From the NCBI GenBank assembly GCA_900544405.1, contig UQVA01000032.1, forward strand, positions 1 to 21,120: 21,120 bases of DNA. The letters are read 5' to 3'. Source of the stretch: an uncultured Eubacteriales bacterium (lineage in GTDB: Bacteria > Bacillota > Clostridia > Oscillospirales > Oscillospiraceae). Every line of letters starts with the position of its first letter. The stretch's first letter is position 1. Below the pieces are notes generated by a model. It worked only from the letters and a program-made list of their open reading frames with translations. It did not search any database and was not told the origin of the DNA. Shown piece by piece: positions 1 to 7,404 of the stretch. Position numbers and translations under genes: made by a program.

Positions 1-43
1 CGGCAGTCATGAATATTTCTATTCGCTGCGCGGGGCACAACCC
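1..43 (-). repeat. Left copy of an inverted dispersed repeat
   Basis: Bases 1-43 are the reverse complement of 7405-7447 with two mismatches (positions 40 and about 17). Both contain the core CTATTCGCTGCGCGGGGCAC when read on the strand of this copy. The two copies lie in inverse orientation and enclose the GntR gene and the transporter/oxidoreductase operon. The copy may start left of the window, so its full length is unknown. It has no coding potential. The short ORF across it lacks a ribosome site. Confidence 0.8.
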
Positions 44-163
44 CCAGGGGAAGGCGAATCTCAGAGTGGGCAAGCCCCTGCTTCTAACTTCGCCCACTCC
101 CCCCCAAATGCACAACCCTCCCCAACGCTTCTGCGCCGGAGAGGGTTTCTTCGTTTTTCTCGT
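44..163. other. Gene-free stretch with two hairpins downstream of the GntR gene
   Basis: Two inverted repeats are visible. GAGTGGGC at 64-71 pairs with GCCCACTC at 92-99. AACCCTC at 114-120 pairs with GAGGGTT at 141-147. The second lies just past the stop codon of the minus-strand regulator and could end its transcript. However, the T-rich side (TTTCTTCGTTTTT) follows it on the plus strand, so it fits better as a terminator for transcription entering from the left. The first may be part of the dispersed repeat. Confidence 0.4.
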
Positions 164-880
164 TTACAGCCGGAATTTCAGGATAAATTCGTTCCGGGAG
201 GCGGGGTAGAGGCTCACGCAGTATTCAAACAGGTCGTTGTCGGAATCGTAAGTGGTGGAGATCATGCTCAGAGCCAGGGACTGATTCTCCACGCCCATGA
301 GCCGGGAGGACCGGGCGTCCAGCGTTACGGCGCCGATGTGTTTTTCCACATATTTCCGGTACAATCCGTTCTCGGCCATGGCCTTATGGACGGAAATGTT
401 GGAAAAATCATAATTCTGCAGGAAGGAATACTTCATGGTGAAGTAGGAGGTGTTCAGCACGATGGGGCCGTCGTCGAAGTGGTCCTTGCAGTAGCGCAGA
501 CGGCTGAGCTTCAGGATATTGCTGCCCTCCGGCAGCTGTAGCGCCCGGCAGACCGCATCCTCGCCCCGCATGACCCGGAATTCGATGATCTCGTTGGAAA
601 TTTCCTTGCCGTGGCGGTGCATTTCCTCGGCAAAGCTCTCAATGAAGATGGTGGTGTCCTCCAGCCGCATGGGATTGGTGACAAAGGTGCCCTTGCCCTT
701 CACCCGTTTCAGGTAGCCGTCGTTGACCAGGGACATCATGGCAGTGCGAACGGAGGAACGGCTGATGCCAAACTGCTCACACAGCTCCAGCTCCGTGGGG
801 AGCATATGGCCTACAGGCCACTCGCCGCTCTGGATCTTTGTCATGATATATTCGGAAATCTGGGCGTGTAAAGGCTTCAT
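164..880 (-). CDS. GntR-family (HutC/UTRA) transcriptional regulator
   Basis: This 238-residue protein has the two-part build of the HutC subfamily. Residues 1-70 form a winged helix-turn-helix, with the GntR pattern PTELELCEQFGISRSSVRTA and the wing KRVKGKGTFV. Residues of about 90-230 form a UTRA effector domain, the kind that binds sugars, sugar phosphates or other small metabolites. The length is normal for the family. The start at 880 is set by the HTH N-terminus, and the ribosome site (GAGTGAG) is weak. The gene is divergent from the sugar transporter operon with about 420 bases between them, so it most likely controls that operon and possibly itself. It has its own near-perfect promoter. 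The family call is firm; the target and ligand are inferred from position only. Confidence 0.92.
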   Translation of the reverse strand: MKPLHAQISEYIMTKIQSGEWPVGHMLPTELELCEQFGISRSSVRTAMMSLVNDGYLKRVKGKGTFVTNPMRLEDTTIFIESFAEEMHRHGKEISNEIIEFRVMRGEDAVCRALQLPEGSNILKLSRLRYCKDHFDDGPIVLNTSYFTMKYSFLQNYDFSNISVHKAMAENGLYRKYVEKHIGAVTLDARSSRLMGVENQSLALSMISTTYDSDNDLFEYCVSLYPASRNEFILKFRL

Positions 881-919
881 TGCGTTCGACTCACTCTTTC
901 TGGTGTCATTCTTACATCC

Positions 920-947
920 ATTATAGCGGAAATTCCCGGAATGTCAA
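920..947 (-). promoter_or_regulatory. Sigma-A promoter of the GntR gene with internal palindromes
   Basis: On the minus strand TTGACA (942-947) and TATAAT (920-925) match both consensus hexamers exactly, with a 16-bp spacer. The spacer contains two overlapping short palindromes, GGAAATTCC and TTCCCGGAA (plus strand). A dimeric repressor, perhaps GntR itself, could bind there. The expected start near 913 leaves a leader of about 33 bases before the start codon at 880. Confidence 0.8.
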
Positions 948-1090
948 ATCCATATCAGGAGGAATCGGAACTTTTTTCAAATTATTTTCCGTTCTGGATT
1001 TCGTTTCGTCGAGATGACCAAGAAAGACCTGACATATTTGTGCAACTGGATGAAATGTGCGGACGTGAGAAGATTTTACACGGAAATGTA

Positions 1091-1119
1091 TTGACATTTA
1101 CTGGGCGGGTCGCTATAAT
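1091..1119 (+). promoter_or_regulatory. Perfect-consensus sigma-A promoter of the sugar transport operon
   Basis: TTGACA at 1091-1096 and TATAAT at 1114-1119 are separated by exactly 17 bp. This is the full consensus and should be a very strong core promoter if not repressed. The predicted start near 1126 gives a leader of about 180 bases before the ATG at 1305. The rest of the 881-1304 gap shows no gene I can support. An open frame at 941-1234 runs through both promoters and has no ribosome site. Confidence 0.85.
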
Positions 1120-1204
1120 CGGAGATACAGATAGCGCCGTGTTGGGTCATTATCACCAATTGAGAGCTGCCGGAGGGTTCGATTTCCGACAATCTTCAGC
1201 GGTT

Positions 1205-1262
1205 CCATTTTACAATGGCATGACATGGACTTGAAAAACGGGCATAAGAGCATCTGATGCTC
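1205..1262 (+). promoter_or_regulatory. Leader palindromes upstream of the binding-protein gene
   Basis: GAGCATC-T-GATGCTC at 1248-1262 is a perfect 7+1+7 palindrome. A second hairpin, CCATT-TTAC-AATGG, lies at 1205-1218. Both are in the transcribed leader between the promoter and the ribosome site. They could be a downstream repressor operator (roadblock) or RNA hairpins. No known riboswitch fold is recognised. Confidence 0.5.
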
Positions 1263-1304
1263 CGGAAATATGCTAAATCAAAACATGAAAAGGAAGAATG
1301 GATC

Positions 1305-2726
1305 ATGAAGAAACGCATCCTCGCTGCTCTGTTGGCGGTTGCCATGCTGGCTTGCTCTCTGGCTGCCTGCGCTACCTCCGACACCCCCAGCACCACCGCT
1401 CCCTCCACCTCCGGCGGCAGCACTGCCGATACCGCCAAGACCACCGAGCCCGCTCCTACGGAGAAGCCCAAGGAGACCGTTACTCTGAAGCTGTGGGGCG
1501 GCGTGCAGCCCGAGTACGGTTATCAGGAGCTGTGCGATAACTTCAACAAGGAATTTGCCGATAAGGGCATCCAGGTGGAGTACACCCGTTACGTCAATGA
1601 CGACAACGGCAACCTGCAGCTGGATACCTACCTGATGGGCGGCGACCAGATCGACATCTACATGGGTTACGGCGGAAAGACCCGCCTCATCAACCGTCAG
1701 GAAGGCGGCATGGCTTACGACATGACCGACTACCTGAAGGAGCACGGCTTTGACCCGGAGGAAGAACTGGGCGCTGCTAACGTGATTCCTCTGCAGATTG
1801 ACGGCCGCTACTACGCTCTGCCCACCAAGTACGAGAACCCGAACTGGTGGCTGTGCAACGCGGATATGTTCAAGGAAGCCGGCATCGAGCTGCCTCTCCA
1901 CGGCTGGACCTACGCCGAATTTGAGGAAGCCTGCAAGAAGATGACCCACGGCGAAGGCCAGGACAAGGTTTACGGTATGTACTGGAACCTGGTGAAGGAC
2001 TTCAACGGCGCTACCAACTTCATGGCCCAGATGGTTTCCGGGTACGGCCTCTACACCGACGAGACCATGACCGCTACCAGCCTGAACGCCGACGTTTACA
2101 AGAAGGGCCTGCAGATGATGGTGGACTCCTTCAGCGAAGGCTGGGGCACCAGCTATGAGCAGGTGGTTGCCGATGGCCTGACCTTCGACAACACCTTCCT
2201 GGAAGGCAAGGCTGCTATCTCCACTACCATTTCCAACCTGCGTCTGGTGAAGGACACCGCTACTTATCCCCGCGACTTCGAGACTGCCATCATCCCTGCT
2301 CCCGTGCCTGACGAGAGCTATATGGACAACTGGGATTTCTCCACCGTTACCGGTGCCGGCGATTTGATCTGCGTGAACCCCAAGTCCGCTCATGTGGAAG
2401 AGGCCATGGAATTCGTCCTGTGGTATATCAAGGGCGGCATGGCTCCTCTGGCCAAGGGCGGCCGTATCCCCCTGTGGAAGGGCTTTGATCCGGACCTGGT
2501 CCTGAACAGCCTCTGCGAGGAGAAAGGCGTCATCAACGAGGAGTCTGTCCGTACCTACATGAGCATCGGCCGTGACCAGGGCCTGAAGTCCTACACCACC
2601 TCCGCCGATTCCAAGATCAAGGCCATCCGCAAGGAAGAGATGGAAGCCGCTTTCTACGGCAAGAAGACGGTCGACCAGGCCTGCGAGGACGCAAAGACCC
2701 GTGCCGACGAGCTGCTGAAGAAGTAA
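1305..2726 (+). CDS. Sugar ABC transporter substrate-binding lipoprotein (SBP family 1)
   Basis: The 473-residue mature-plus-signal protein captures a sugar outside the membrane and delivers it to the two permeases encoded next. The first 22 residues form a lipoprotein signal: MKKR, a hydrophobic core, then the lipobox LAAC at 19-22. A Ser/Thr/Pro-rich linker follows, and the binding-protein body begins near residue 60 (VTLKLWGGVQP), typical of solute-binding family 1 used by CUT1 importers. The ATG at 1305 is chosen over an in-frame ATG at 1257 because AAAAGGAAG precedes it at good spacing and because it gives a proper signal peptide. A hairpin after the stop may make this transcript more abundant than the permease part. 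The substrate cannot be read from sequence; downstream enzymes suggest a sugar, polyol or oligosaccharide. Confidence 0.93.
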   Translation: MKKRILAALLAVAMLACSLAACATSDTPSTTAPSTSGGSTADTAKTTEPAPTEKPKETVTLKLWGGVQPEYGYQELCDNFNKEFADKGIQVEYTRYVNDDNGNLQLDTYLMGGDQIDIYMGYGGKTRLINRQEGGMAYDMTDYLKEHGFDPEEELGAANVIPLQIDGRYYALPTKYENPNWWLCNADMFKEAGIELPLHGWTYAEFEEACKKMTHGEGQDKVYGMYWNLVKDFNGATNFMAQMVSGYGLYTDETMTATSLNADVYKKGLQMMVDSFSEGWGTSYEQVVADGLTFDNTFLEGKAAISTTISNLRLVKDTATYPRDFETAIIPAPVPDESYMDNWDFSTVTGAGDLICVNPKSAHVEEAMEFVLWYIKGGMAPLAKGGRIPLWKGFDPDLVLNSLCEEKGVINEESVRTYMSIGRDQGLKSYTTSADSKIKAIRKEEMEAAFYGKKTVDQACEDAKTRADELLKK

Positions 2727-2745
2727 ACACACCATTTTCACACGC

Positions 2746-2783
2746 AAAAGCGGGGGGAGCAAGCATTCCCCCGCTTTTCTTTG
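2746..2783 (+). terminator. Intergenic hairpin with T-run between binding protein and permeases
   Basis: AAAAGCGGGGG (2746-2756) pairs with CCCCCGCTTTT (2768-2778), extended by two weaker pairs, with a 7-base loop and then CTTT. It looks like a leaky rho-independent terminator. The next gene keeps its own strong ribosome site just behind it. In binding-protein operons such hairpins usually reduce read-through into permease genes or protect the upstream mRNA. Confidence 0.75.
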
Positions 2784-2795
2784 AAGGAGGTACCC

Positions 2796-3689
2796 ATGCA
2801 AGGAAAAAGAAAGAAGGAGCTGAAGCAGTCCCTGACGGCTGCCAGCTTTCTGGCACCCAGTCTGCTGGGCCTGATTTTGTTCTCTGCCGTCCCGGTGGTA
2901 TTTTCCATGTTCATCAGCCTGACGGACTGGAACTACGTCAACGGCATCGGCAACTGGAACTTCGTTTGGTTTGAAAACTTCAAGAAGCTGTGGAGCGACG
3001 AGTGGTTTCGTGCCTCCCTGTGCAACACCTTCGTTTACACCGTGGTCACCGTGCCCATCGGCCTGTTCCTGGCTGTGGTCATCGCCGTGCTGATTGACCA
3101 GTTCTGTGCCAAGAAGCTGGCCGGTATGCTGCGTGTGACCATGTATATGCCGAAAATTTGTAACATTGTGGCTTCCGCTGCCGTGTGGACCATGCTATAC
3201 TCTACATACGGTCCCTTCACCCAGCTGATGAAGGCCCTGGGCTGGACGGATCCCCCCCGGTTCCTGGCCAGCTACACCTGGGCGCTGCCCGCCGTCATGC
3301 TCATGTCCATCTGGCAGGGCCTGGGCTACCACGTGTTCCTGTACTCCGCTTCCCTGACCAGCCTGCCCAAGGATATCTATGAGGCGGCCGATCTGGACGG
3401 CGTCAACGGCATCCAGCGCTTCTTCTACATCACGCTGCCCCAGCTGAAGCCCACCACCTTCTTCCTGACGGTAACCGGCATCATCTCCTCCTTCAAGGTC
3501 TTTGGCCAGATCAACGTCATGACCCACGGCGGCCCCGGCAGCAGCACCTACACCCTGGTGTACTACATTTACAAGTCCGCATTTACGTATTATGAGATGG
3601 GCTACGCCAGTGCCGTTGCCATGGTGCTGTTCGCGATCCTGCTGTGCGTGACGCTGTATCAGTGGCATCACAACAAAAATAACGACTAA
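2796..3689 (+). CDS. CUT1 sugar ABC transporter permease (MalF/UgpA type)
   Basis: This 297-residue integral membrane protein should form half of the sugar channel. It has a Lys-rich cytoplasmic N-terminus, a first membrane segment near residues 15-40, and six predicted hydrophobic segments overall. The EAA loop that docks the ATPase begins at residue 196 (EAADLDG, followed by FFYITLPQL). The ATG at 2796 sits 5 bases behind AAGGAGG; an upstream in-frame TTG at 2781 lies before that ribosome site and is rejected. It is followed 14 bases later by the second permease. The family is clear; the transported sugar is not known. Confidence 0.94.
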   Translation: MQGKRKKELKQSLTAASFLAPSLLGLILFSAVPVVFSMFISLTDWNYVNGIGNWNFVWFENFKKLWSDEWFRASLCNTFVYTVVTVPIGLFLAVVIAVLIDQFCAKKLAGMLRVTMYMPKICNIVASAAVWTMLYSTYGPFTQLMKALGWTDPPRFLASYTWALPAVMLMSIWQGLGYHVFLYSASLTSLPKDIYEAADLDGVNGIQRFFYITLPQLKPTTFFLTVTGIISSFKVFGQINVMTHGGPGSSTYTLVYYIYKSAFTYYEMGYASAVAMVLFAILLCVTLYQWHHNKNND

Positions 3690-3703
3690 GGGAGGAAATG
3701 CAG

Positions 3704-4582
3704 ATGACGACCACTACAAAACCCAAGAACGCTCTGCATATCCGCCGGGATACGCCGGTGAAGGTGCTTTTCACCATCCTGCTGTGCGCCTTTGCCATCA
3801 TCATGATCGTACCCTTTATCTGGATGATCTCCTCCTCCTTCAAGCAGCAGCGGGACGTTATGTCCATTCCCATTCAGTGGATCCCCAAGGATCCCACCTG
3901 GGATAACTTCAAGAAGGTCCTGCACATCGACTCCAACGGTAAGGACTACCACTTCATGCTGGCCTACTGGAACTCCATTAAGGTCTCCGTGCTGTCCACC
4001 ACCGTCAGCGTCTGCTCTGCCATGATGGCCGGCTACGCCTTTGCAAAGCTGCGCTTCAGGGGATCCAATGTGCTCTTCATCCTCTACCTGACTCAAATGA
4101 TGATCCCCTCTCAGCTGACCCTGATCCCCCGGTTTGTGGCGTTCTCGTCCCTGAACCTGACCAACACCCACTTCTCTATCATCGCTCCCAAGCTCATCAG
4201 TGTCAGCGCTACCTTTATGATGCGCCAGGCCTTCATGGGCGTGCCCAATGAGCTGCGGGAAAGCGCGCTGATTGACGGCGCCAGCGAATGGCGGACCTTC
4301 TTCAACATCAATGTGCCTCAGATCACCCCGACCATCGGCGCTTTGGTCACCACCCAGTTTCTGGATAGCTGGAACAGCTACCTGGATCCCCTGGTGTTTC
4401 TGCCGGATTGGCGCCTGCAGACCCTGCCCATCGCCCTGAACCAGTTTGTGGGTGAGGAAGGCACGGCCTACAACCTGGTCTCCGCAGCCTGCTGCCTGAC
4501 GGTCATCCCGGTGTTCATCGTGTTCCTGTGCGGTCAGAAGTTCTTTGTCAAGGGTCTGACCGTGGGCGCTGTAAAGGGCTAA
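3704..4582 (+). CDS. CUT1 sugar ABC transporter permease (MalG/UgpE type)
   Basis: This 292-residue protein is the second permease half. The N-terminal segment at about residues 20-42 (FTILLCAFAIIMIVPFIWMI) and the spacing of later hydrophobic stretches fit the MalG type. The EAA loop is recognisable from residue 186 (ESALIDGASEW, then FFNINVPQI), with Ser replacing the second motif residue. ATG 3704 is preferred to ATG 3698, because GGAGG at 3691-3695 would be only 2 bases from the latter and is 8 from the former. No ATP-binding subunit follows, so the importer must use an ATPase encoded elsewhere, as CUT1 systems sharing an MsmX-type ATPase do. Confidence 0.94.
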   Translation: MTTTTKPKNALHIRRDTPVKVLFTILLCAFAIIMIVPFIWMISSSFKQQRDVMSIPIQWIPKDPTWDNFKKVLHIDSNGKDYHFMLAYWNSIKVSVLSTTVSVCSAMMAGYAFAKLRFRGSNVLFILYLTQMMIPSQLTLIPRFVAFSSLNLTNTHFSIIAPKLISVSATFMMRQAFMGVPNELRESALIDGASEWRTFFNINVPQITPTIGALVTTQFLDSWNSYLDPLVFLPDWRLQTLPIALNQFVGEEGTAYNLVSAACCLTVIPVFIVFLCGQKFFVKGLTVGAVKG

Positions 4583-4600
4583 AAAAGAGGAGTTTTTCCC

Positions 4601-5350
4601 ATGGAATCCATCAATGATTATCAGGAGCGGGAGCCGAGGCGGCAGACCGCCTTCGGCCGGTGGGGGCAGACCATTCTGGGCCATTTCCCCTTCCATGCGG
4701 GCGTCGCCCTGCTGCAAAGCCTGTCGTTTCTGCCCGGCGCCGCCTGTATTTACCTGTATGGGCGGCTGGGAGGCGCCGTTTTCATGATGGCGGGTTGGCT
4801 GCTGCTGGGCCTGACGGGGCCGGTGTATGCGGCCATGCAGAAAATGACCTGGCAGGAGCAGTTCGACTTCCCCTGCTATCTGTACCGGGAGTTCTTCCAG
4901 GAAGTGAAGAAGAATTTCCGCCAGGGCTACTGCATGGGCCTTCTCTTCACGGCCCTGTGGGGGCTGGTGCTTGCGCCCCTGGTCATTGCGGAAATGAGCA
5001 AAATTTCCCTGCCGGTGTGGGCGGTCATCGTCATGCTGGCGGCGGCCTGCCTGCTGCTCCTGATGAGTGCCTACGGCTTCTATCAGATGGGCCGCTGGCA
5101 GTTGAGCGTGGGGGCTATGGTGAAAAACGCATTGCTTCTCGTGTTCGCATTGGGCCTGCGGAGCTTTGCGGTGCTGCTTCTTTGGGCGGGATATCTGGTG
5201 CTGTTTGCCCTGTTCCCTCCCTATGTGCTGCCCGTAAACCTGATTTTGGGCATTCCCGCCCTGCTGACCGTCACGGCCCAGGCCATTTATGTGCCCAGAA
5301 TCGACAAAATGATGGGTATGGCACGGGACATGGAGAAGAAAGAAGATTAG
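4601..5350 (+). CDS. YesL-like (DUF624-type) six-helix membrane protein
   Basis: This 249-residue protein has hydrophobic segments at roughly 31-53, 57-77, 109-131, 137-160, 173-203 and 209-231, with charged ends (KKED at the C-terminus). The length, the GPVYAAM stretch after the second segment and the position directly behind two CUT1 permeases match the YesL/DUF624 proteins common in Firmicutes sugar operons. I judge this from layout and weak motif resemblance, not from a strong signature. AGAGGAG precedes the ATG, and the gene is 18 bases behind the permease gene. The family has no established biochemical role; an accessory part in transport or in sensing is inferred from co-occurrence. 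It could also be an unrelated small membrane protein. Confidence 0.65.
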   Translation: MESINDYQEREPRRQTAFGRWGQTILGHFPFHAGVALLQSLSFLPGAACIYLYGRLGGAVFMMAGWLLLGLTGPVYAAMQKMTWQEQFDFPCYLYREFFQEVKKNFRQGYCMGLLFTALWGLVLAPLVIAEMSKISLPVWAVIVMLAAACLLLLMSAYGFYQMGRWQLSVGAMVKNALLLVFALGLRSFAVLLLWAGYLVLFALFPPYVLPVNLILGIPALLTVTAQAIYVPRIDKMMGMARDMEKKED

Positions 5351-5363
5351 GAGGTTCCCCGAT

Positions 5364-7202
5364 ATGAACGGATTCAAAACAGTCCTTGCCGATTATGATT
5401 TTATCGTGGTCGGCGGCGGCATGACGGGCCTGTGTGCAGCCCTGGCGGCTGCCCGGCACGGAGCCCGGACGGCGCTGGTACAGGACCGGCCGGTGCTGGG
5501 CGGCAACGCCAGCAGCGAGATACGGATGCACATTTGCGGCGCGACGGCCAATAACGAAAAACCCGAATTGTCCGAGGGCGGTATCATCCATGAGCTGATG
5601 CTTGCCAACAAGCGGGTCAATGACAGCTATAATTTCTCCATCTGGGACGCCGTACTTTTCGATGCGGCCAAGAAGGAGAAAAATCTCGATCTGTACCTGA
5701 ACTGTACCATGCACTCTGCCACCTGCGTCAACGGAGAGGTCAAGAGCATTGAGTGCTATCAGCTGACCACGGAAAAGCAGATTTTCCTCTCCGGTAAGAT
5801 CTTTGCCGACTGCACCGGCAACGGTACCCTGGCAGCCTTCGTGGGGGCCGAATTCCACACCGGCAGCGAGGGTAAGGATGCCTACGGCGAGGAACACGCA
5901 CCGGAGAAGCATAATGAGGACCGGATGGGCAACACCCTTCTGTTCAAGGCCATCGACCGGGGCCATCCGGTGGAGTTCATCCCGCCGGTGGAGGTCATGC
6001 ACTTCACCGAGGACCAGCTGCGCCTGCGCAAGCATTCCAATCAGGTGCCGGCCTCCATTCTGGAGAAGGCCACCGAGTCCGAGCGGCGGATGCTCTATGA
6101 CGGCTACTGCCAGGACTACGGCTACTGGTGGATTGAAATTCCCGGTACCTCCGACGATATTATTTCCGAGTACGAGGACATCCGGGACCAGCTGGTCAAG
6201 GCTGTGTACGGCGTGTGGGATCACATCAAGAACGGCGGCGACCACGGTGCGGCCAATTTCGACCTGATCTGGGTGGGGATGTTCCCCGGCGTTCGGGAGA
6301 GCCGCCGCATCATCTGCGACTATATGCTCAACGAGAACGATGTGCTGCACAACCATCGCTTCCCGGATGCTGTGGCCTACGGCGGCTGGCACATCGATAA
6401 CCATGTGCCCGGCGGATTGTACACCGCCGACAAAGTGCCTTCCTTCGTTTATGAGTTCCGGGGGTCCTACGATATCCCTTACCGGAGCTACCTGGTGAAG
6501 GGCAAGACCAACCTGTACGCAGGCGGCCGGTGCATGGGCGCTTCCAAGCTGGGCATGGCCAGCTCCCGGGTCATGGGTACCTGCGCCATCGGCGGCCAGG
6601 CCATCGGTACGGCGGCGGCTCTGTGCCTGAAAGGCGACGGCGATATTCGCCATGTGGACGTGGAGGCATTGCAGCAGACCCTTCTTCGGGACGACTGCTA
6701 CCTGCCCCTCCATGAAAATACCGATCCTCTGGACCTGGCCCGTGGCGGTAAAGTCACGGCATCCTCCCAGCAGGCGGATTACCCCGCAGCGGACATCCTC
6801 TCCGGCGTTACCCGCCGTGTCGAGGGGGTCCACAACGAGTGGCGGTCCGATGGGCTCTCCGAGAACGGCGAGTGGGTCCGGCTGGACCTGCCGAGGACTG
6901 GCAGAATTCACCGGGTGCAGGTGACCTTCGACTCCAATTTCGATTTGGAGAAGAAGATCACCCTGTCCTCCCGCCGCCAGCAGCAGCAGGAGATCGGCGT
7001 TCCCAAGGAACTGGCGAAGGATTACGATGTGGAGCTGCTTCTGGGCGGCAAGGTCGTGGCTACGGAGCAGCGCCGGGACAACTTCCAGCGGCTTTGCCGC
7101 ATCGACTTCAACGGCGTGGAATGTGACGCCGTCCGGGTAACGGTGAAGGCGGTCAACGGCATTCCCGAGGCGAGAATTTTCGAGATTCGGGCCTACGAAT
7201 AA
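5364..7202 (+). CDS. FAD-dependent oxidoreductase with C-terminal discoidin-like domain
   Basis: The 612-residue protein starts with a dinucleotide-binding fold: the beta strand FIVV then GGGMTG (residues 17-22) for FAD. The family stretch LGGNASSEIRMHICGA follows near residues 43-58. A second family block, GRCMGASKLGMASSRVMGT followed by GQAIGTAAALC, closes the FAD domain near residues 390-425. Together these point to the FAD_oxidored group (PF12831), many of which act on sugars or polyols. From about residue 460 an extension (KVTASSQ, WRSDG, WVRLDLP, RVQVTFD) resembles a discoidin/F5-8C galactose-binding sandwich. There is no signal peptide, so it acts in the cytoplasm. AGGAGG lies 9 bases ahead of the ATG, 13 bases behind the previous gene, so it is cotranscribed with the transporter. 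The probable role is oxidation of the imported compound; the substrate and electron acceptor are unknown. Confidence 0.88.
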   Translation: MNGFKTVLADYDFIVVGGGMTGLCAALAAARHGARTALVQDRPVLGGNASSEIRMHICGATANNEKPELSEGGIIHELMLANKRVNDSYNFSIWDAVLFDAAKKEKNLDLYLNCTMHSATCVNGEVKSIECYQLTTEKQIFLSGKIFADCTGNGTLAAFVGAEFHTGSEGKDAYGEEHAPEKHNEDRMGNTLLFKAIDRGHPVEFIPPVEVMHFTEDQLRLRKHSNQVPASILEKATESERRMLYDGYCQDYGYWWIEIPGTSDDIISEYEDIRDQLVKAVYGVWDHIKNGGDHGAANFDLIWVGMFPGVRESRRIICDYMLNENDVLHNHRFPDAVAYGGWHIDNHVPGGLYTADKVPSFVYEFRGSYDIPYRSYLVKGKTNLYAGGRCMGASKLGMASSRVMGTCAIGGQAIGTAAALCLKGDGDIRHVDVEALQQTLLRDDCYLPLHENTDPLDLARGGKVTASSQQADYPAADILSGVTRRVEGVHNEWRSDGLSENGEWVRLDLPRTGRIHRVQVTFDSNFDLEKKITLSSRRQQQQEIGVPKELAKDYDVELLLGGKVVATEQRRDNFQRLCRIDFNGVECDAVRVTVKAVNGIPEARIFEIRAYE

Positions 7203-7211
7203 TTCAAAAAA

Positions 7212-7255
7212 TCGCCCTGGGGCGGCGGTATTTTCCGCCAAACGCCTCAGGGCGA
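7212..7255. terminator. Large hairpin after the oxidoreductase gene
   Basis: Bases 7212-7224 (TCGCCCTGGGGCG) pair with 7243-7255 over 13 positions with one G-U, and an inner GCGG/CCGC stem lies at 7225-7238. The T-run is on the minus-strand side (A6 at 7206-7211), so as a classical rho-independent terminator it faces transcription arriving from the right. For the plus-strand operon it can act as an mRNA 3' end stabiliser or weak terminator. Confidence 0.6.
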
Positions 7256-7310
7256 ACGGTGTTTCCATCGGCTTTCCTCAGAAGTACCGGGCCGGTTTCT
7301 CTGAGAAAAG

Positions 7311-7349
7311 CCTTCCCCTGGGGGAAGGTGGCCACCCTCACGGGTGGCC
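7311..7349 (+). repeat. Dispersed double-hairpin repeat, copy A
   Basis: CCTTCCCC-TG-GGGGAAGG (7311-7328) is followed at once by GGCCACCC-TCAC-GGGTGGCC (7330-7349). The frame is an outer palindrome, then GGTGGC, a variable inner stem, and GCCGGATGAGGGG. The same frame with a different inner stem recurs at 21063-21120 and, on the other strand, at 7558-7600. It is non-coding and lies in the gap between the oxidoreductase and isomerase genes. Confidence 0.8.
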
Positions 7350-7404
7350 GGATGAGGGGCGGTAGGGGCCTTCGATGCTCAGAGTCAAAGGCTCCCGGCG
7401 TGTA

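Noticed and set aside
941..1234. A 97-codon plus-strand open frame between GntR and the binding protein
   Set aside because: It starts over the -35 of the GntR promoter, contains the perfect promoter at 1091-1119, has no proper ribosome site and shows no recognisable protein pattern.
1126..1304. A known riboswitch or T-box in the operon leader, or before proB
   Set aside because: No conserved T-box sequence, no specifier-like structure and no terminator/antiterminator pair could be found in either place; only simple palindromes are visible in the transporter leader.
3686..5377. A 563-codon minus-strand open frame opposite the permease and membrane protein genes
   Set aside because: It is antisense to three clear genes, rich in His/Gln/Gly as high-GC shadow frames are, and has no motif. 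The same applies to long antisense frames at 1278-2801, 5271-7268, 8547-10325 and 14780-17068, and to the plus-strand frame at 13313-14788 opposite the metallopeptidase.
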